Notes: generated by a model not told the origin, from the letters alone. A stretch of 64,000 nucleotides of DNA from DATBAX01 sp963723765 (GCA_963723765.1 CAVRSD010000002.1:186001-250000); one strand, 5' to 3'; positions 9,274 to 19,094 are shown, counted from the stretch's first letter. Made by a program: numbers and translations.

Positions 9274-10325
9274 AGGTTTTCAAAACTCCTTAGGGCCAAA
9301 CCCACCGCAACAGCCAGCTGGCCAGCGTTCTGCTCGATCAACTCCACTCCGGGTCCATCCGTGGGCGGTGTGATCTTCTGGAACGGATTGAAAATTTCCA
9401 CCGGCAACGAGAACTCCTGACGCAACGCTTCGACCAGTCCGGGGACCTTCGAAGATCCGCCCGCCAGATAAATCTTCTCGATGTGCTCTCCCGCCGCACT
9501 GGCGCGGAAGAAGTCAAAAGTCTTCTGAATTTCCAGCACGATGATTTCCGTCACCTGCTGCAAAATCGGCGTCTTGGCGTCTTCGCTCACCGTGCCCACT
9601 TTGTGGCCCAGCTTGAGTGATTCCGCATCGTCGAAGCTCAAATCTAATTCCTTCTGCAACGAATCTGTGTACTGATGCCCGCCCACGCTAACGTCGCGCG
9701 GGAACAACGGCGTCGTGCCCTTCACGATGTTGATGTTCATCACGCTCGCGCCCAGGTTCAAAAGAGCCACCACCTGTCCCGGCGCGGGTTCGTAGTTGTA
9801 CTCGTAGCAGTTCTGCAACGCGAGGGCATCGATGTCCACAATAGCCGGAGTCTTCCCGGACATCGAGAGTACGTTGGTGTAGTTCAGGATCTTGTCCTTC
9901 TTGACGGCGACCAGCAAAACGTCCATTTGTGGGTTGCCGGCGTCTTCGGAAAGAATCTGGTAGTCCAGGTTTACGTCCGCGAGGTCGAAGGGAATGTGCT
10001 GGGCGGCTTCCTTCTGGATGGTTTCGGCCAGTTCCTGGTCGCTCATCGAAGGCAGTGAAATCTTCTTCACGATGACGGAGTGTCCGCTCACCGCAGTCGC
10101 CACGCTCTTGGTCTTGATGGCATTGTCAGTGAATAGCTTTGAGATCGCGCTCGACACCGTGCCCGAGTCCACGATCATGGAATCGACCACAATATCTGGA
10201 GCCAGCGGTTCCAGGCCCAGGTGCGCCACTTCGATCTGTGAGCCCTTCTTCCTTAGCTCAACCGCCTTAATGCTGGAGGAGCCCACATCTAAACCAACAA
10301 TCGTCTTCGATCCCATTCCAAACAT
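9270..10325 (-). CDS. pilM: Type IV pilus actin-like ATPase PilM
   Basis: 351 residues from the ATG at 10325, preceded by AAAGGCGG. It is an actin/FtsA-fold cytoplasmic protein: phosphate-1 loop IVGLDVGSSSIKAVEL near the N terminus, the 1C-like insertion in the first half, and phosphate-2/adenosine motifs (VALLNLGASV, IYLAGGSSKVPGL) in the C-terminal half. It binds the PilN N-terminal peptide at the inner membrane. The open frame extends upstream to 10421, but that would overlap the HTH gene and lacks a ribosome site. Confidence 0.93.
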   Translation of the reverse strand: MFGMGSKTIVGLDVGSSSIKAVELRKKGSQIEVAHLGLEPLAPDIVVDSMIVDSGTVSSAISKLFTDNAIKTKSVATAVSGHSVIVKKISLPSMSDQELAETIQKEAAQHIPFDLADVNLDYQILSEDAGNPQMDVLLVAVKKDKILNYTNVLSMSGKTPAIVDIDALALQNCYEYNYEPAPGQVVALLNLGASVMNINIVKGTTPLFPRDVSVGGHQYTDSLQKELDLSFDDAESLKLGHKVGTVSEDAKTPILQQVTEIIVLEIQKTFDFFRASAAGEHIEKIYLAGGSSKVPGLVEALRQEFSLPVEIFNPFQKITPPTDGPGVELIEQNAGQLAVAVGLALRSFENL

Positions 10326-10336
10326 GTGCCCGCCTT

Positions 10337-10573
10337 TTACGATTGCCCGGCAGCTTTGGCAGCCGCCTTCGTTTTCTTCTTGCTCTTCACTTCCACCTGG
10401 CTGGACTTCTCTTCCATCCACTGGTCCAGTCGCGATTTCTTAAACCGCCAGCGGTTGCCTAACTTGAACGCGGGGATCTTTTGTTCCCCAACGTACTTGT
10501 AAAGCGTGTCCGGACTCACTCCCAGGTATTGCGACGCCTGGCGAATATTCATAACTTCTCGTGAGTCAGCCAT
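10337..10573 (-). CDS. Excisionase/MerR-type helix-turn-helix DNA-binding protein
   Basis: 78 residues. The first 55 form a winged HTH of the excisionase type: MNIRQASQYLGVSPDTLYKYV, then IPAFKLGNRWRFKKSRLDQWM. The rest is a Lys/Ala-rich basic tail. The family binds DNA as phage Xis, as MerR-like regulators or as BldC-type proteins. It ends 11 bases before the pilM ATG and is the first gene of the pilus operon, so a role in controlling that operon is plausible but inferred. No phage integrase or attachment site was seen. Confidence 0.85.
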   Translation of the reverse strand: MADSREVMNIRQASQYLGVSPDTLYKYVGEQKIPAFKLGNRWRFKKSRLDQWMEEKSSQVEVKSKKKTKAAAKAAGQS

Positions 10574-10622
10574 AGTTTCTGTGCCTGAAAAGCGCTTTCA
10601 TGTGTATTCAGGTGGACTGAGC

Positions 10623-10652
10623 ATATCTCACCCCCCCTTTGCAGCAGGTCAA
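10623..10652 (-). promoter_or_regulatory. Possible promoter of the HTH-pilMNOPQ operon
   Basis: On the minus strand TTGACC (plus 10647-10652) is followed after 18 bases by AGATAT (plus 10623-10628), about 50 bases before the HTH gene start. The -35 is good and the -10 weak. A G7 run lies in the spacer. Nothing else was recognised in 10574-10844. Confidence 0.35.
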
Positions 10653-10844
10653 AGCGAAATACCGCGTTTTGCTGGGTTTTTGAGGGTTTTTCTGGAAAGT
10701 AACCAAAAAACAGTTGCAGAGCGGTGTCTATATGTTGTGGTCGAGACAAAGGTCGTTTCAATAAGTGGTGGTTTTAGTCCCCGGGTGTCTGGCGACTTCC
10801 CGTAAACGTAACCAAAGTACCATAGACGGTACCAAGGGTCCTGT

Positions 10845-10867
10845 ACGAGCGCGGACGTCGCGCTCGT
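10845..10867. promoter_or_regulatory. Perfect 9-bp stem palindrome before doxX
   Basis: ACGAGCGCG, a five-base loop GACGT, then CGCGCTCGT. No T run follows, so it is not a typical terminator. GATAAT at about 10870 could be a -10 box directly after it, which would make the hairpin an operator-like site. Its function is not known. Confidence 0.4.
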
Positions 10868-10915
10868 GGGATAATCGGTTCCTTCCCGGTGTCTTAAGTA
10901 TTAGGAGAAGCTCTC

Positions 10916-11338
10916 GTGCGCACTCTCGATCGCGTTCAACCCTTTGCTTTGTTTGTGCTGCGGGTCGTACTGGGCGTCATCATGATCGCCCACGGCTACG
11001 GCAAGTTCTTCGGCGGCCTCTCTCATCACGTCGAGTTAGTAAGGAGCGTCGGCTTGCCCGGATGGCTCGCCTACCTCTCCGCCATCGCAGAATTCTTTGG
11101 CGGCATCGCCGTCCTGATTGGACTGTTTACCCGTTTTGCCGCCTTCGCCATCACCATCGACCTTGCCGTCGCCATCTGGAAAGTGGACTGGAAAAGCGGC
11201 CTCCTGGGAGACCACGGTTTCCAGTTCCCCTTGGCTCTCGCGGCCATCGCTTTCGCTCTGATCTTCTTCGATGCCGGCCCCATCGCCCTAGACCACGCAC
11301 GCGGTGGCGGTGGTGGCAAAAAAATCAAATCTGCGTGA
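10916..11338 (+). CDS. DoxX family membrane protein
   Basis: 140 residues with four predicted membrane helices and the DoxX signature: FALFVLRVVLGVIMIAHGYGK, then LPGWLAYLSAIAEFFGGIAVLIGLFTRF and FPLALAAIAFALIFF. The family includes quinol-oxidase-associated and redox-linked membrane proteins; substrate unknown. The start is GTG at 10916, supported by AGGAGAAG six bases upstream. The C terminus ends in a Gly5/Lys tail. It stands alone upstream of an OmpA-like gene. Confidence 0.85.
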   Translation: MRTLDRVQPFALFVLRVVLGVIMIAHGYGKFFGGLSHHVELVRSVGLPGWLAYLSAIAEFFGGIAVLIGLFTRFAAFAITIDLAVAIWKVDWKSGLLGDHGFQFPLALAAIAFALIFFDAGPIALDHARGGGGGKKIKSA

Positions 11339-11461
11339 GCTGTGTAGAGTTTGAGCAAAATCCTTGCGATCAGTACACTTCAGACCAAGCGTTCGGCGGC
11401 GCACTCGAAAATGGCTTCGCGCGAGACAGAGACTGGAACGATTTTGCGGAGGAAACAAGTT

Positions 11462-13057
11462 ATGAAAGCGATTTTGTCAATTTCACTATGCGTAGTTCTT
11501 GGAGCTCTGGGTGTTTCGGCTCGCGCACAAACGCCCGAGGAAATACCGGCATCCAGTCTTGTTAGCAAGTCCACCGTCGCCATTGGCTTTACTGTCGGTG
11601 GCGGGAGCACGAAGGTGGATCTCATCGGCACCGAGCTGATGCCTCAGGCCAATGGTGAAGCCAAAGTAGAGGCCAAGGCCAAAGCGGGTCTAACCAACGT
11701 GGAAGTAACGGTCAAAGGATTAACGCCGCCTTCTAAACTTGGGGCGGAGTATCTGACTTTCGTGCTTTGGACAGTTACGCCGGAAGGACACACCGGCAAT
11801 GCTGGAGAAATCATCATCAATAAAGACGGGGATGGAAAACTGGCTACCACCACGCCCGCTCAAACGTTCTCCATGATTATTACGGCGGAACCGTACTTCG
11901 CCGTCCGCGTGCCCAGTGAGATGGTGGTCCTCGAAACCGAGACCCGCAAAAACACTAAGGGAAAGTTATTCCCAGTCACGGAATACAAGCTGATGAAACG
12001 CGGTCAATACGCGAACCTTGAGAATCCTCTGGCAATGACGCCGGATCTCAAAAGTGTTCCACTGGAAATGTACGAAGCCCGCAATGCCGTGGAAATTGCG
12101 AAATCACGCGGTGCCGACAAGTACGCCCCAGACATTTTTTCCAAGGCGCAAGCAAGTCTGTCGATCGCAGAAAGCTCACTCGCAAAAAAAGCGGATAAAA
12201 AACAAATCATCTCCGCGGCGAAGCAGGCCGTCCAATTCTCGGAAGATGCGCGAGCACTCGCTGCAGAACGCAAGGAACAGGAGCGCATTGCTGCCGAAAA
12301 AGCCGCGGCTGCCGACAAGGCCAGGACCGAAGCGGAAGCCAAAGCGGATGCGGAAGCCAAGCGGCAGGCGGAGATCACTGCTGCAAAGCAAGCTCAGATG
12401 AAGGCGGAAGCTGATGCTGAGGCCAAACGCCAAGCCGAACTTGCGGATGCAAAACAAGCCCAGATGAAGGCGGAGGCCGATGCCGCTGCTGTTCAAGCAA
12501 AAATGGACGCCGATGCCGCCGCCCTTAAAGCAAAAATGGAAGCAGATGATCTAAAAGCTAAAGAAGATGCCGCCACCGCGGAAGCCGAACGCGCCCGTAA
12601 AGCGGCAGCTGACCTGCGCGCCCAACTACTGGAGCAGTTCAACCGGGTCCTTCCAACCACGGACACGCCGCGCGGCCTGCAGGTCAACATGGGCGATGTT
12701 CTCTTCGATACGGCAAAGTTCAACCTCAGGATGGACGCGCAGTTGGGCCTGGCCAAACTTTCCGGTATTGTCCTGTCCCATCCTGGACTCAAACTGGCTG
12801 TCGAAGGCTTTACCGATACCACAGGAACGGCAACCTTCAATCAAACGCTATCGGAACAGCGGGCAAATGCTGTCCGGGACTACTTGGTGCAGCAGGGGTT
12901 GGACGCCGGCTCCGTAACTGCTCAAGGCTTCGGGCCGGCAAATCCGGTAGCTGGCAATGACACACGACAAGGCCGCCAGCAAAATCGCCGTGTCGAAATT
13001 ATCATCTCGGGTGAAGTCATCGGCACCAAGATTGGCGGAGCAGCGTTATCGCAGTGA
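11462..13057 (+). CDS. OmpA-family envelope protein with Ala-rich coiled coil
   Basis: 531 residues from the ATG at 11462, with GGAGGAAAC before it. A signal peptide (MKAILSISLCVVLGALGVSARA) is followed by a beta-rich region (about 30-195), a DUF4398-like helical segment (YEARNAVEIAKSRGADKYAP onward), a long Ala/Lys/Glu coiled coil with tandem KQAQMKAEADA-type repeats (about 255-385), and a C-terminal OmpA peptidoglycan-binding domain (LFDTAKFNLR, LAVEGFTDTTG, LSEQRANAVRDYL, NRRVEIIISG). It probably spans the periplasm and ties the envelope to the wall. The coiled-coil length may vary by slippage of the near-repeats. Confidence 0.88.
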   Translation: MKAILSISLCVVLGALGVSARAQTPEEIPASSLVSKSTVAIGFTVGGGSTKVDLIGTELMPQANGEAKVEAKAKAGLTNVEVTVKGLTPPSKLGAEYLTFVLWTVTPEGHTGNAGEIIINKDGDGKLATTTPAQTFSMIITAEPYFAVRVPSEMVVLETETRKNTKGKLFPVTEYKLMKRGQYANLENPLAMTPDLKSVPLEMYEARNAVEIAKSRGADKYAPDIFSKAQASLSIAESSLAKKADKKQIISAAKQAVQFSEDARALAAERKEQERIAAEKAAAADKARTEAEAKADAEAKRQAEITAAKQAQMKAEADAEAKRQAELADAKQAQMKAEADAAAVQAKMDADAAALKAKMEADDLKAKEDAATAEAERARKAAADLRAQLLEQFNRVLPTTDTPRGLQVNMGDVLFDTAKFNLRMDAQLGLAKLSGIVLSHPGLKLAVEGFTDTTGTATFNQTLSEQRANAVRDYLVQQGLDAGSVTAQGFGPANPVAGNDTRQGRQQNRRVEIIISGEVIGTKIGGAALSQ

Positions 13058-13091
13058 AGAAGTCTTCTGCGGATTTTCGGGCTGTTGCCAG

Positions 13092-15998
13092 TTACCGTAA
13101 CTTGGCGAACTCTGCCTTAGCTTGCTTCAGGATAAGAACATCAGGGTCGGCGTCTTTCCAGAGCGTGAGGAAATCCTTGTAGGCAGCGATCCCCCGGACG
13201 CGGGCGGCATCGGCATCCGCTCCTTGCGATGTCTTCGACTGCAAGGCGTTCGCACGAGCCACTCCCAGATGCGCCAATGCTCCTGTCCAGCAGTTTCCCA
13301 CGATGCCGCTGTGGTCCAGTATTTTCTGGAACTCAGCCGCCGCCGCACTGCTTTGTCCCACTGCCAGCAATGCCTCGCCGCGTACATACACCGTATAGAG
13401 ACAGGAAGTGTTGTTGGAGAAGGGAACCAGCCCCAACTCGGGCGTGGAATCGGTGGAAATATTGGCCGGCCAAGTATTCAGCAGAGAATCCCGGCTTTTT
13501 CGATCCCGCGCCGCTTGCATCCGAATCGCAGGCAGCCAGAGCGATTGCATCTGGGTGCCTAGTGGGTAGCGTTTGGTTAAGTCTTCGGCCAGAGATTCGG
13601 ATCGCGCCGTATCCCCCACCATGGCAAACGCAAGGGCCGCCTCGACCGCAACTCCAGGACTCGCTGGAGCAAGTTTCAACGCCTCGTTTCCTGACTGCCG
13701 GGCTTCCGCAGCGTTGCCATACGCGGCTTGCTGCAGAGCGGAATTCGCCAGATAAATTGCCCCGCCTTCTTTGTCGTCGACTCGTACGGCGGAGTCCACT
13801 GCCTGCCGGTTCAGTTCCCGGGCTTTGCTCACATGACCGGCGTACGCTTGAGTATCGGAAGCGAACGCCAATCCCCAGTTCTCGTAATCGGGCTTGCCCG
13901 CAAACCATTTCTGCTGTTCCGCCGTGGCGGCGGAGTCGGTGCCGAGGAAGGCCAGCGTATAGAGAGTTAAGTGGAATTCCGGGGGATCCATTTTTCGCGA
14001 CCGCGCCTGCTGAATAATCTGCCGCGTTTCGTCGAAGCGCTGCAAAGCCATGCTGTAGGTGGTGAGATTCTCGTAGAAGACAGCAATACCAGCTCCCAGC
14101 ACCAGGGCTTGCTTCGTCATTTCCGCGGCCTTCTCATAGTTTCCCAGTTCGGCGGACACCAGGCCCAAATTGTTATAGGCTGCGGGTTCCCGCGGATAGC
14201 TATCCATCTGCTGCTGATAGGTCTGGGCTGCTTTATCCAGTTCCCCGGTTACATTCCGATAATAGGCGGCGGTGATTGACAGCTTTTCGCGTTCGCTGGC
14301 ATGGTCCCGTAACTGAAATGCTTTGGTGTAATACTCGTTGGCGCGTCCCAGCTGGCCGAGAGCATTGTAATCGCCGCCCACGATGCGGTAGCCCAGGGCA
14401 AAATTTGGATCAAGCTCGATGGCACGCTGATGGTATGACAGTCCAGCAGCGCTGCCTTTCTCATTGGAAGCCTTTTCGCCAAGACTGAACGCCTTCAGCG
14501 CTTCGAGCGAAGAGGTAGTAGCCTGTTCCAGCGGCACATCAAATTTCTGCACCATGGCCAGCGATTCGCCCAGTTCGCCGCGCAACTTGGATGTTGCCTC
14601 GCCCAGCGAATCCAGCACCTTCTCCTTGGATTTCGCCGTCACCTGTTGCTGCGCCAGTGTATCTCCGCTCTGGCAATTTACCGCCTTCAACTCGAGAACA
14701 TATTCGCTACCCAGACTGCCGATGGATCCGGCAACGTAGACCTTGCTGCCCGCCCGCTGGCAAAGCTCGCGGGCCACCGCGGGCGTAAGCTTCGTGCCCG
14801 CCGGACGGGTCATCTGTTGCAAGGTTTCGGCAACTTCGCTGTCGGAGAGCACATTCAGGAAAGGCGATTGCCGCAGAGAAACATTGAGGGCGGTCTTCAA
14901 TGTGTCGTCGAATACCCCATCGCCCGTGCTGTTGGCAAAATCAGCGAGAACGATCGTGTCTTTCTCGGTAAGGCGGCTACTTGGTTGATGTAAACGATAG
15001 TAAAACCCGCCCGCGATAATGGCAGCACACAAGATTGCGGCCGTAATGTAGCCGAGCTTTGCCCGGCTTGGACGGGCAAGGACGCCCGTCCTAACACGAT
15101 CTGTGGTGACGACCGCAACCGACGCGTGGGACTCGGAGTCGCGTTTCAATCGTTGCAAATCGGCCCGCATCTCTGAGGCATGCTGGTAGCGAAGAGTGCG
15201 ATCTTTCTCGAGCGCCTTACTAATAATTTCGTCCAGCCGGGGAGAGAGCTGCGGATTCCACTGACTGGGCGACTCCGCAGGTTCGTGAAGGATGGCTCCA
15301 AAGGTTGCACCCGTGGTTTCCCTTTCGAAGGGCAGGCGGCCGCTTGCCATCTCGTACAGTGTCACGCCAAAAGAAAACAAATCGCTGCGCGCGTCCAAAG
15401 GCTTGCCTGCAACCTGTTCGGGCGACATATAGCTCACCGTGCCCAGAGTGATGTTTTTGGTGGTGAGATCTTTCTCACCCAGCGTCGGATCTTCCGATCC
15501 TGAGTCCGATTCTCGTTTTGTGCCCGGATCGGTTTTCTTCGCCAGCCCGAAATCAAGAACTTTGGCTTGTCCGCGCTTGGTGATGAAAATGTTCGCGGGC
15601 TTCACGTCACGATGAATGATTCCCGCCGCATGGGCCGCATCAAGCGCATCGGCGATCTCAATGGCAAGCGATAGCAACAGATCGGTTTCGAGCGGACGCC
15701 CGGCGATGCGATACTTCAGCATTACGCCGTCCAGAAACTCCATGGCAATGAAGGCCTGCCCATCCTGCTCGCCGATGTCGTAAATCGTACAAATGTTGGG
15801 ATGATTCAGTGCCGATGCGGCTTGAGCTTCGCGTCGAAAGCGGGCGAGTGCCTGAGGATCTCGGGCGACATCGTCGGGAAGAAACTTGAGGGCAACAAAA
15901 CGATGCAGCCGCGTATCTTCGGCTTTGTAAACCACACCCATGCCGCCACCACCAAGCTTTTCGATGATGCTGTAGTGCGAGATGGTTTGGCCGATCAC
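13092..15998 (-). CDS. Transmembrane Ser/Thr protein kinase with TPR C-terminal region
   Basis: 968 residues with a GTG start. The PknB-type kinase domain (about 9-285) has the G-loop LGGGGMGVVY, Lys38 (VALK), Glu57, the catalytic loop HRDVKPAN (Asp131) and DFG at 149-151, so it should be active. A transmembrane helix follows (about 315-334). The extracytoplasmic part has a FlgO/TolB-N-like segment (IVLADFANSTGDGVFDDTL) and then many TPR units (about 490-960). This design suits a sensor that binds proteins outside the membrane. It is convergent with the OmpA-like gene, with only 34 bases between stops; the sensed ligand is unknown. Confidence 0.9.
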   Translation of the reverse strand: MIGQTISHYSIIEKLGGGGMGVVYKAEDTRLHRFVALKFLPDDVARDPQALARFRREAQAASALNHPNICTIYDIGEQDGQAFIAMEFLDGVMLKYRIAGRPLETDLLLSLAIEIADALDAAHAAGIIHRDVKPANIFITKRGQAKVLDFGLAKKTDPGTKRESDSGSEDPTLGEKDLTTKNITLGTVSYMSPEQVAGKPLDARSDLFSFGVTLYEMASGRLPFERETTGATFGAILHEPAESPSQWNPQLSPRLDEIISKALEKDRTLRYQHASEMRADLQRLKRDSESHASVAVVTTDRVRTGVLARPSRAKLGYITAAILCAAIIAGGFYYRLHQPSSRLTEKDTIVLADFANSTGDGVFDDTLKTALNVSLRQSPFLNVLSDSEVAETLQQMTRPAGTKLTPAVARELCQRAGSKVYVAGSIGSLGSEYVLELKAVNCQSGDTLAQQQVTAKSKEKVLDSLGEATSKLRGELGESLAMVQKFDVPLEQATTSSLEALKAFSLGEKASNEKGSAAGLSYHQRAIELDPNFALGYRIVGGDYNALGQLGRANEYYTKAFQLRDHASEREKLSITAAYYRNVTGELDKAAQTYQQQMDSYPREPAAYNNLGLVSAELGNYEKAAEMTKQALVLGAGIAVFYENLTTYSMALQRFDETRQIIQQARSRKMDPPEFHLTLYTLAFLGTDSAATAEQQKWFAGKPDYENWGLAFASDTQAYAGHVSKARELNRQAVDSAVRVDDKEGGAIYLANSALQQAAYGNAAEARQSGNEALKLAPASPGVAVEAALAFAMVGDTARSESLAEDLTKRYPLGTQMQSLWLPAIRMQAARDRKSRDSLLNTWPANISTDSTPELGLVPFSNNTSCLYTVYVRGEALLAVGQSSAAAAEFQKILDHSGIVGNCWTGALAHLGVARANALQSKTSQGADADAARVRGIAAYKDFLTLWKDADPDVLILKQAKAEFAKLR

Positions 15999-16192
15999 AA
16001 GTGCGGAATGCTATCTCCGTAAAATTGGCAAGTCAATGAAGGCCTTGAAGTTGGCCGTGTCCAGATTGAATTGTTGTCGACCCATCGGAAACTACACCCA
16101 CAATCTCTGGTTGCGAGTGTAATTGCCGATCACGATCACAATAATGCTCGTCTCTCGATGCTTGGCAAGAATCAGCGCTTTCTCGAAGTTCC

Positions 16193-17273
16193 TCAAAAAC
16201 TGATCTTGGTGATCTGGCCGCCCGCGCCCACCAGCCATCCAGCATTCGGACTGGCAAAGGCAACCGCCCAGCCCCCGGTCACGCCGGGCAGGACGTACCA
16301 GGTGGTCCCTTCATCGGGTGTCCATGCCGCTCCACCCGTATCGGCAGTGATCACTACATATTTCGCAAGCTCCTGGCATAGCGTTCGCTTGCAGGTACCA
16401 AGTTTGCGCACATAGCTGAGTCCGAAAATCGCACCGGTCACTGGAGGCGCATTGGTAAGAGCCCAGGTTTGACCGCCGTCGGTCGAGGCAGCGGTTCGCG
16501 CATTGTCCGGATCGCTTGGATCGAGGTCGCCCCCGCCCACGATGCCATTCGAAGCGTCGCGGAAATCCACGGTGAACGCGCCTGCACTGGGCGAACTTAC
16601 AATCGGGGTGTTGTAGGCGTTCCAGGTGTCGCCCCCGTCCGTCGTCGCCAGAATCCGGGCAATCGACGAACCGCCGGTTGCAATCCAGGCATTGTTTTCA
16701 CCCTGCGTGGCAACGCAAGTGCCACTCGAAGAGAACGAGAATTCTCCCGCCAAGGCTGGCGGCATATTGCTGCTGATGCTCTGCCATGTGCTTCCATCGG
16801 TGGTGCGGATATCCGGGAAAACTCCGTCTGACCGAATCGCTGTGTGAAATTCCCCGGTTCGGAGTCCAGAACGCAAAGCAATCGTAGAACGCACCTACAG
16901 TCTTGTTCTTAAACTGCATCGTCCAGGTCGCGCCGCCGTCGACCGTCTTGTAGATACGAAAATCGGAAGGATCATTTCCGATCGATTGCAGATACGCAAC
17001 TTTGTCACTGATACCCTGCACATCGCGGAATTGTAGCCCTTTCGTGCCCTTCACCAAACCCGCATTCCAGGTCTTTCCGCCATCCGTGGTGAGAACAAAC
17101 GTTCCCTGCGCCCCAGCCGCCCAAACCACTTTGTCATTCACCGGACTGACCGCAATCAACAATTCCTTAGTCCCGCTGTTTTGCGGAGTCAATTTGGGTT
17201 GATGAGTCTGCGCCAAGCTAAGGGTTGCGAAGGCAATCAGCAAAACAATGGAAACGAAACGAAGAATACGCAT
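16193..17273 (-). CDS. Exported YCF48/BNR-repeat beta-propeller protein, interrupted by a frameshift
   Basis: Signal peptide MRILRFVSIVLLIAFATLSLA from the ATG at 17273 (AAGGAG upstream). Repeated Asp-box motifs (TTDGGKTW, KTVDGGATW, TTDGSTW, ATTDGGDTW, STDGGQTW) mark a sialidase-like/HCF136-YCF48 propeller. The first frame ends soon after FWTPNRGI; the second resumes at DGVFPDIRTTDG. Removing one A near 16830 (GTCAGACGG) joins them into about 360 residues. A paralogue lies at 53063-54094 with the same order of motifs. The function in bacteria outside photosystem assembly is unknown. Confidence 0.8.
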
Positions 17274-17477
17274 CGGGGGATCTCCTTGGGTCTTTGACTT
17301 CGATAATTGGTGGCGGAATCCGCTCTTGGGAGCAAGCGAAACCGTGATGATTGTAATACTTAATGCGTGTGTACTGTCAGCGAATGGTGCAACCTCTTGA
17401 TGTGCGGTGATCGCAGTTGGCGACAAACGCAATTACACTATTTAACTGGTCCCCAGGGACCGAGGAGTGGATGCACG

Positions 17478-18198
17478 ATGTTGGCCGAGAACGACGACAG
17501 AACAGCGGTCCAGCCACGAGGCCCGGTATTCGTAATCCTGCTCGGCCCACCCGGTTGCGGGAAAGGGACCCAAGCCCGAGAACTGTCGAAAACCGTGGGA
17601 TTGGCCCACATTTCCACCGGCGACATCTTACGTAAGGCCGCCAAAGAAAATACCGAACTCGGGCGAATGATCCAAAGCAAGATGACTGCCGGGGAGCTTG
17701 TTCCAGACAGCCTGGTTTGCCAGACGGTCGTCTCTCGCACCAGCCAGCCGGACTGCGAACGCGGTGCGATTCTGGACGGTTTCCCTCGCACCCTGGACCA
17801 GGCCATCTTCCTGTGCCCCAAGCTCCCTCTCCGGCAGACGCTGGTTTTGAACCTGCAAATCGACCGCACCGTTCTCATGCAGCGCATCCTGGGCCGCCGC
17901 ACCTGTCCAGGGTGCGGAGAGATCTACAACATTCACTTCAAACCGCCGCGCATGACCGGCTACTGTGATCGCGATTCGGTGCCCGCTGGAGCGCCGTACC
18001 GATGACAATGAGGTGACCGTGCAACAGCGGCTTGTCGAATATGAACAGCAAATTCAGCCCTTGGCCAGTTTTTTCAAGGACATGAATATCCGGCAGGACA
18101 TTAACGCCGATGTGGAACCGGCGGAACTCACGGCGCAGCTTTGCGCTCTGGTACAGACCGCCATAAGCACCGCGGGCAAAAACCCAAGCACGATATAG
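17478..18198 (+). CDS. adk: Adenylate kinase-like nucleoside monophosphate kinase, interrupted by a frameshift
   Basis: Transfers phosphate between ATP and AMP in the cytoplasm. Visible: P-loop LLGPPGCGKGTQ (residues 21-32), AMP-binding HISTGDILR, ILDGFPRTLDQA, and a zinc-type LID CPGCG...YCDRDS. The frame then closes at PAGAPYR; the next frame supplies LERRTDDNEVTVQQRLVEY and the C-terminal helix, so one surplus base near 17984 splits the gene. About 239 residues when joined. It has a 12-residue N-terminal extension before the core. The ATG at 17478 has GAGGAG upstream. It stands alone, not beside secY, so it may be a second copy in the genome. Confidence 0.82.
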
Positions 18199-18267
18199 TA
18201 AGTTGCGGGCGGTTCGCAAGAAAAGAATAGATTCGATCTGGATGCTGCCTTTCCCCGGCGGTACCCT

Positions 18268-19026
18268 TTAATCCTTCATATTTTGCTGGGCCCGCTGGAA
18301 GGCGTAATAGTTGACATGGACTGCACCTCGAAATGGGCGATCAATGTCGGCCACCGCGACCAGCACCAGCGCGATGAGCAGCGAAAAAGCAAATACCTGA
18401 AGCGCGTGGAGAGAGGTATTGGCCGAACCAAACATCGAGGCCGATGCAATGGTCACGGCCCCGCCGATGATGAGCACGCACCAAAGCACGCCCGGAAGGC
18501 GAAACGCGTTTTGCACCAGTCGCATGCGGCGACGTTCGGTCAGTTCGCTCAATTCGGAAAGCGCATGGTCTTCCGCAACGATTTCCGTCGGAGAGCCATT
18601 TTTGACCGACATTAATGTCTTCCACAGGTTTTGATTTATTTTATTGCTCGCTTCCGGCACCTCACCGGCTGCCATCTGCGGCCAATCTCCGTTCATGACG
18701 GTCTCGGCATAGGAACGGGCCAGCACTTCGATTTGTCCTCGTTGCGGATCGGGGAGTCCGTCGGCCAGGCGATAGATATTCTCCAGAGCATTGGCCTCAT
18801 TGTCCGCATTCAAGTTGGCGATCCCGAAATTGTTCCACACCGTGTAGAGCATGAAACCCAGAATCACTGCATACGTCGTCCCCAGAATACTAAGTTGCCA
18901 GCCGATCAGATCATTGTGAGCATGACGCTTCTCCCATGGCCAGATCCGGTTAAGCATCCACATGAACAGCAGAGAAGCGGCCACGGTAAAAAGGGTAATG
19001 AGGAAATCTTCCCAGTTATTTAACAT
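18268..19026 (-). CDS. DUF4239 (bestrophin-like) membrane protein
   Basis: 252 residues. Two N-terminal membrane helices (LITLFTVAASLLFMWML and LSILGTTYAVILGFMLYTVW), a cytoplasmic helical middle with NEANALENIYRLADGLP, and two C-terminal helices (GVLWCVLIIGGAVTIASASMF and LQVFAFSLLIALVLVAVADI) ending DIDRPFRG. This is the DUF4239 layout; the family resembles bestrophin channels, but a transport role is only inferred. It lies between adk and a small lipoprotein gene. Confidence 0.8.
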   Translation of the reverse strand: MLNNWEDFLITLFTVAASLLFMWMLNRIWPWEKRHAHNDLIGWQLSILGTTYAVILGFMLYTVWNNFGIANLNADNEANALENIYRLADGLPDPQRGQIEVLARSYAETVMNGDWPQMAAGEVPEASNKINQNLWKTLMSVKNGSPTEIVAEDHALSELSELTERRRMRLVQNAFRLPGVLWCVLIIGGAVTIASASMFGSANTSLHALQVFAFSLLIALVLVAVADIDRPFRGAVHVNYYAFQRAQQNMKD

Positions 19027-19094
19027 TGCTGGTTATCTCTCTCCGCTGATCGGTCAGGATCACGCATAATGATTTCTTAGCTCCGCTCGAGCGG

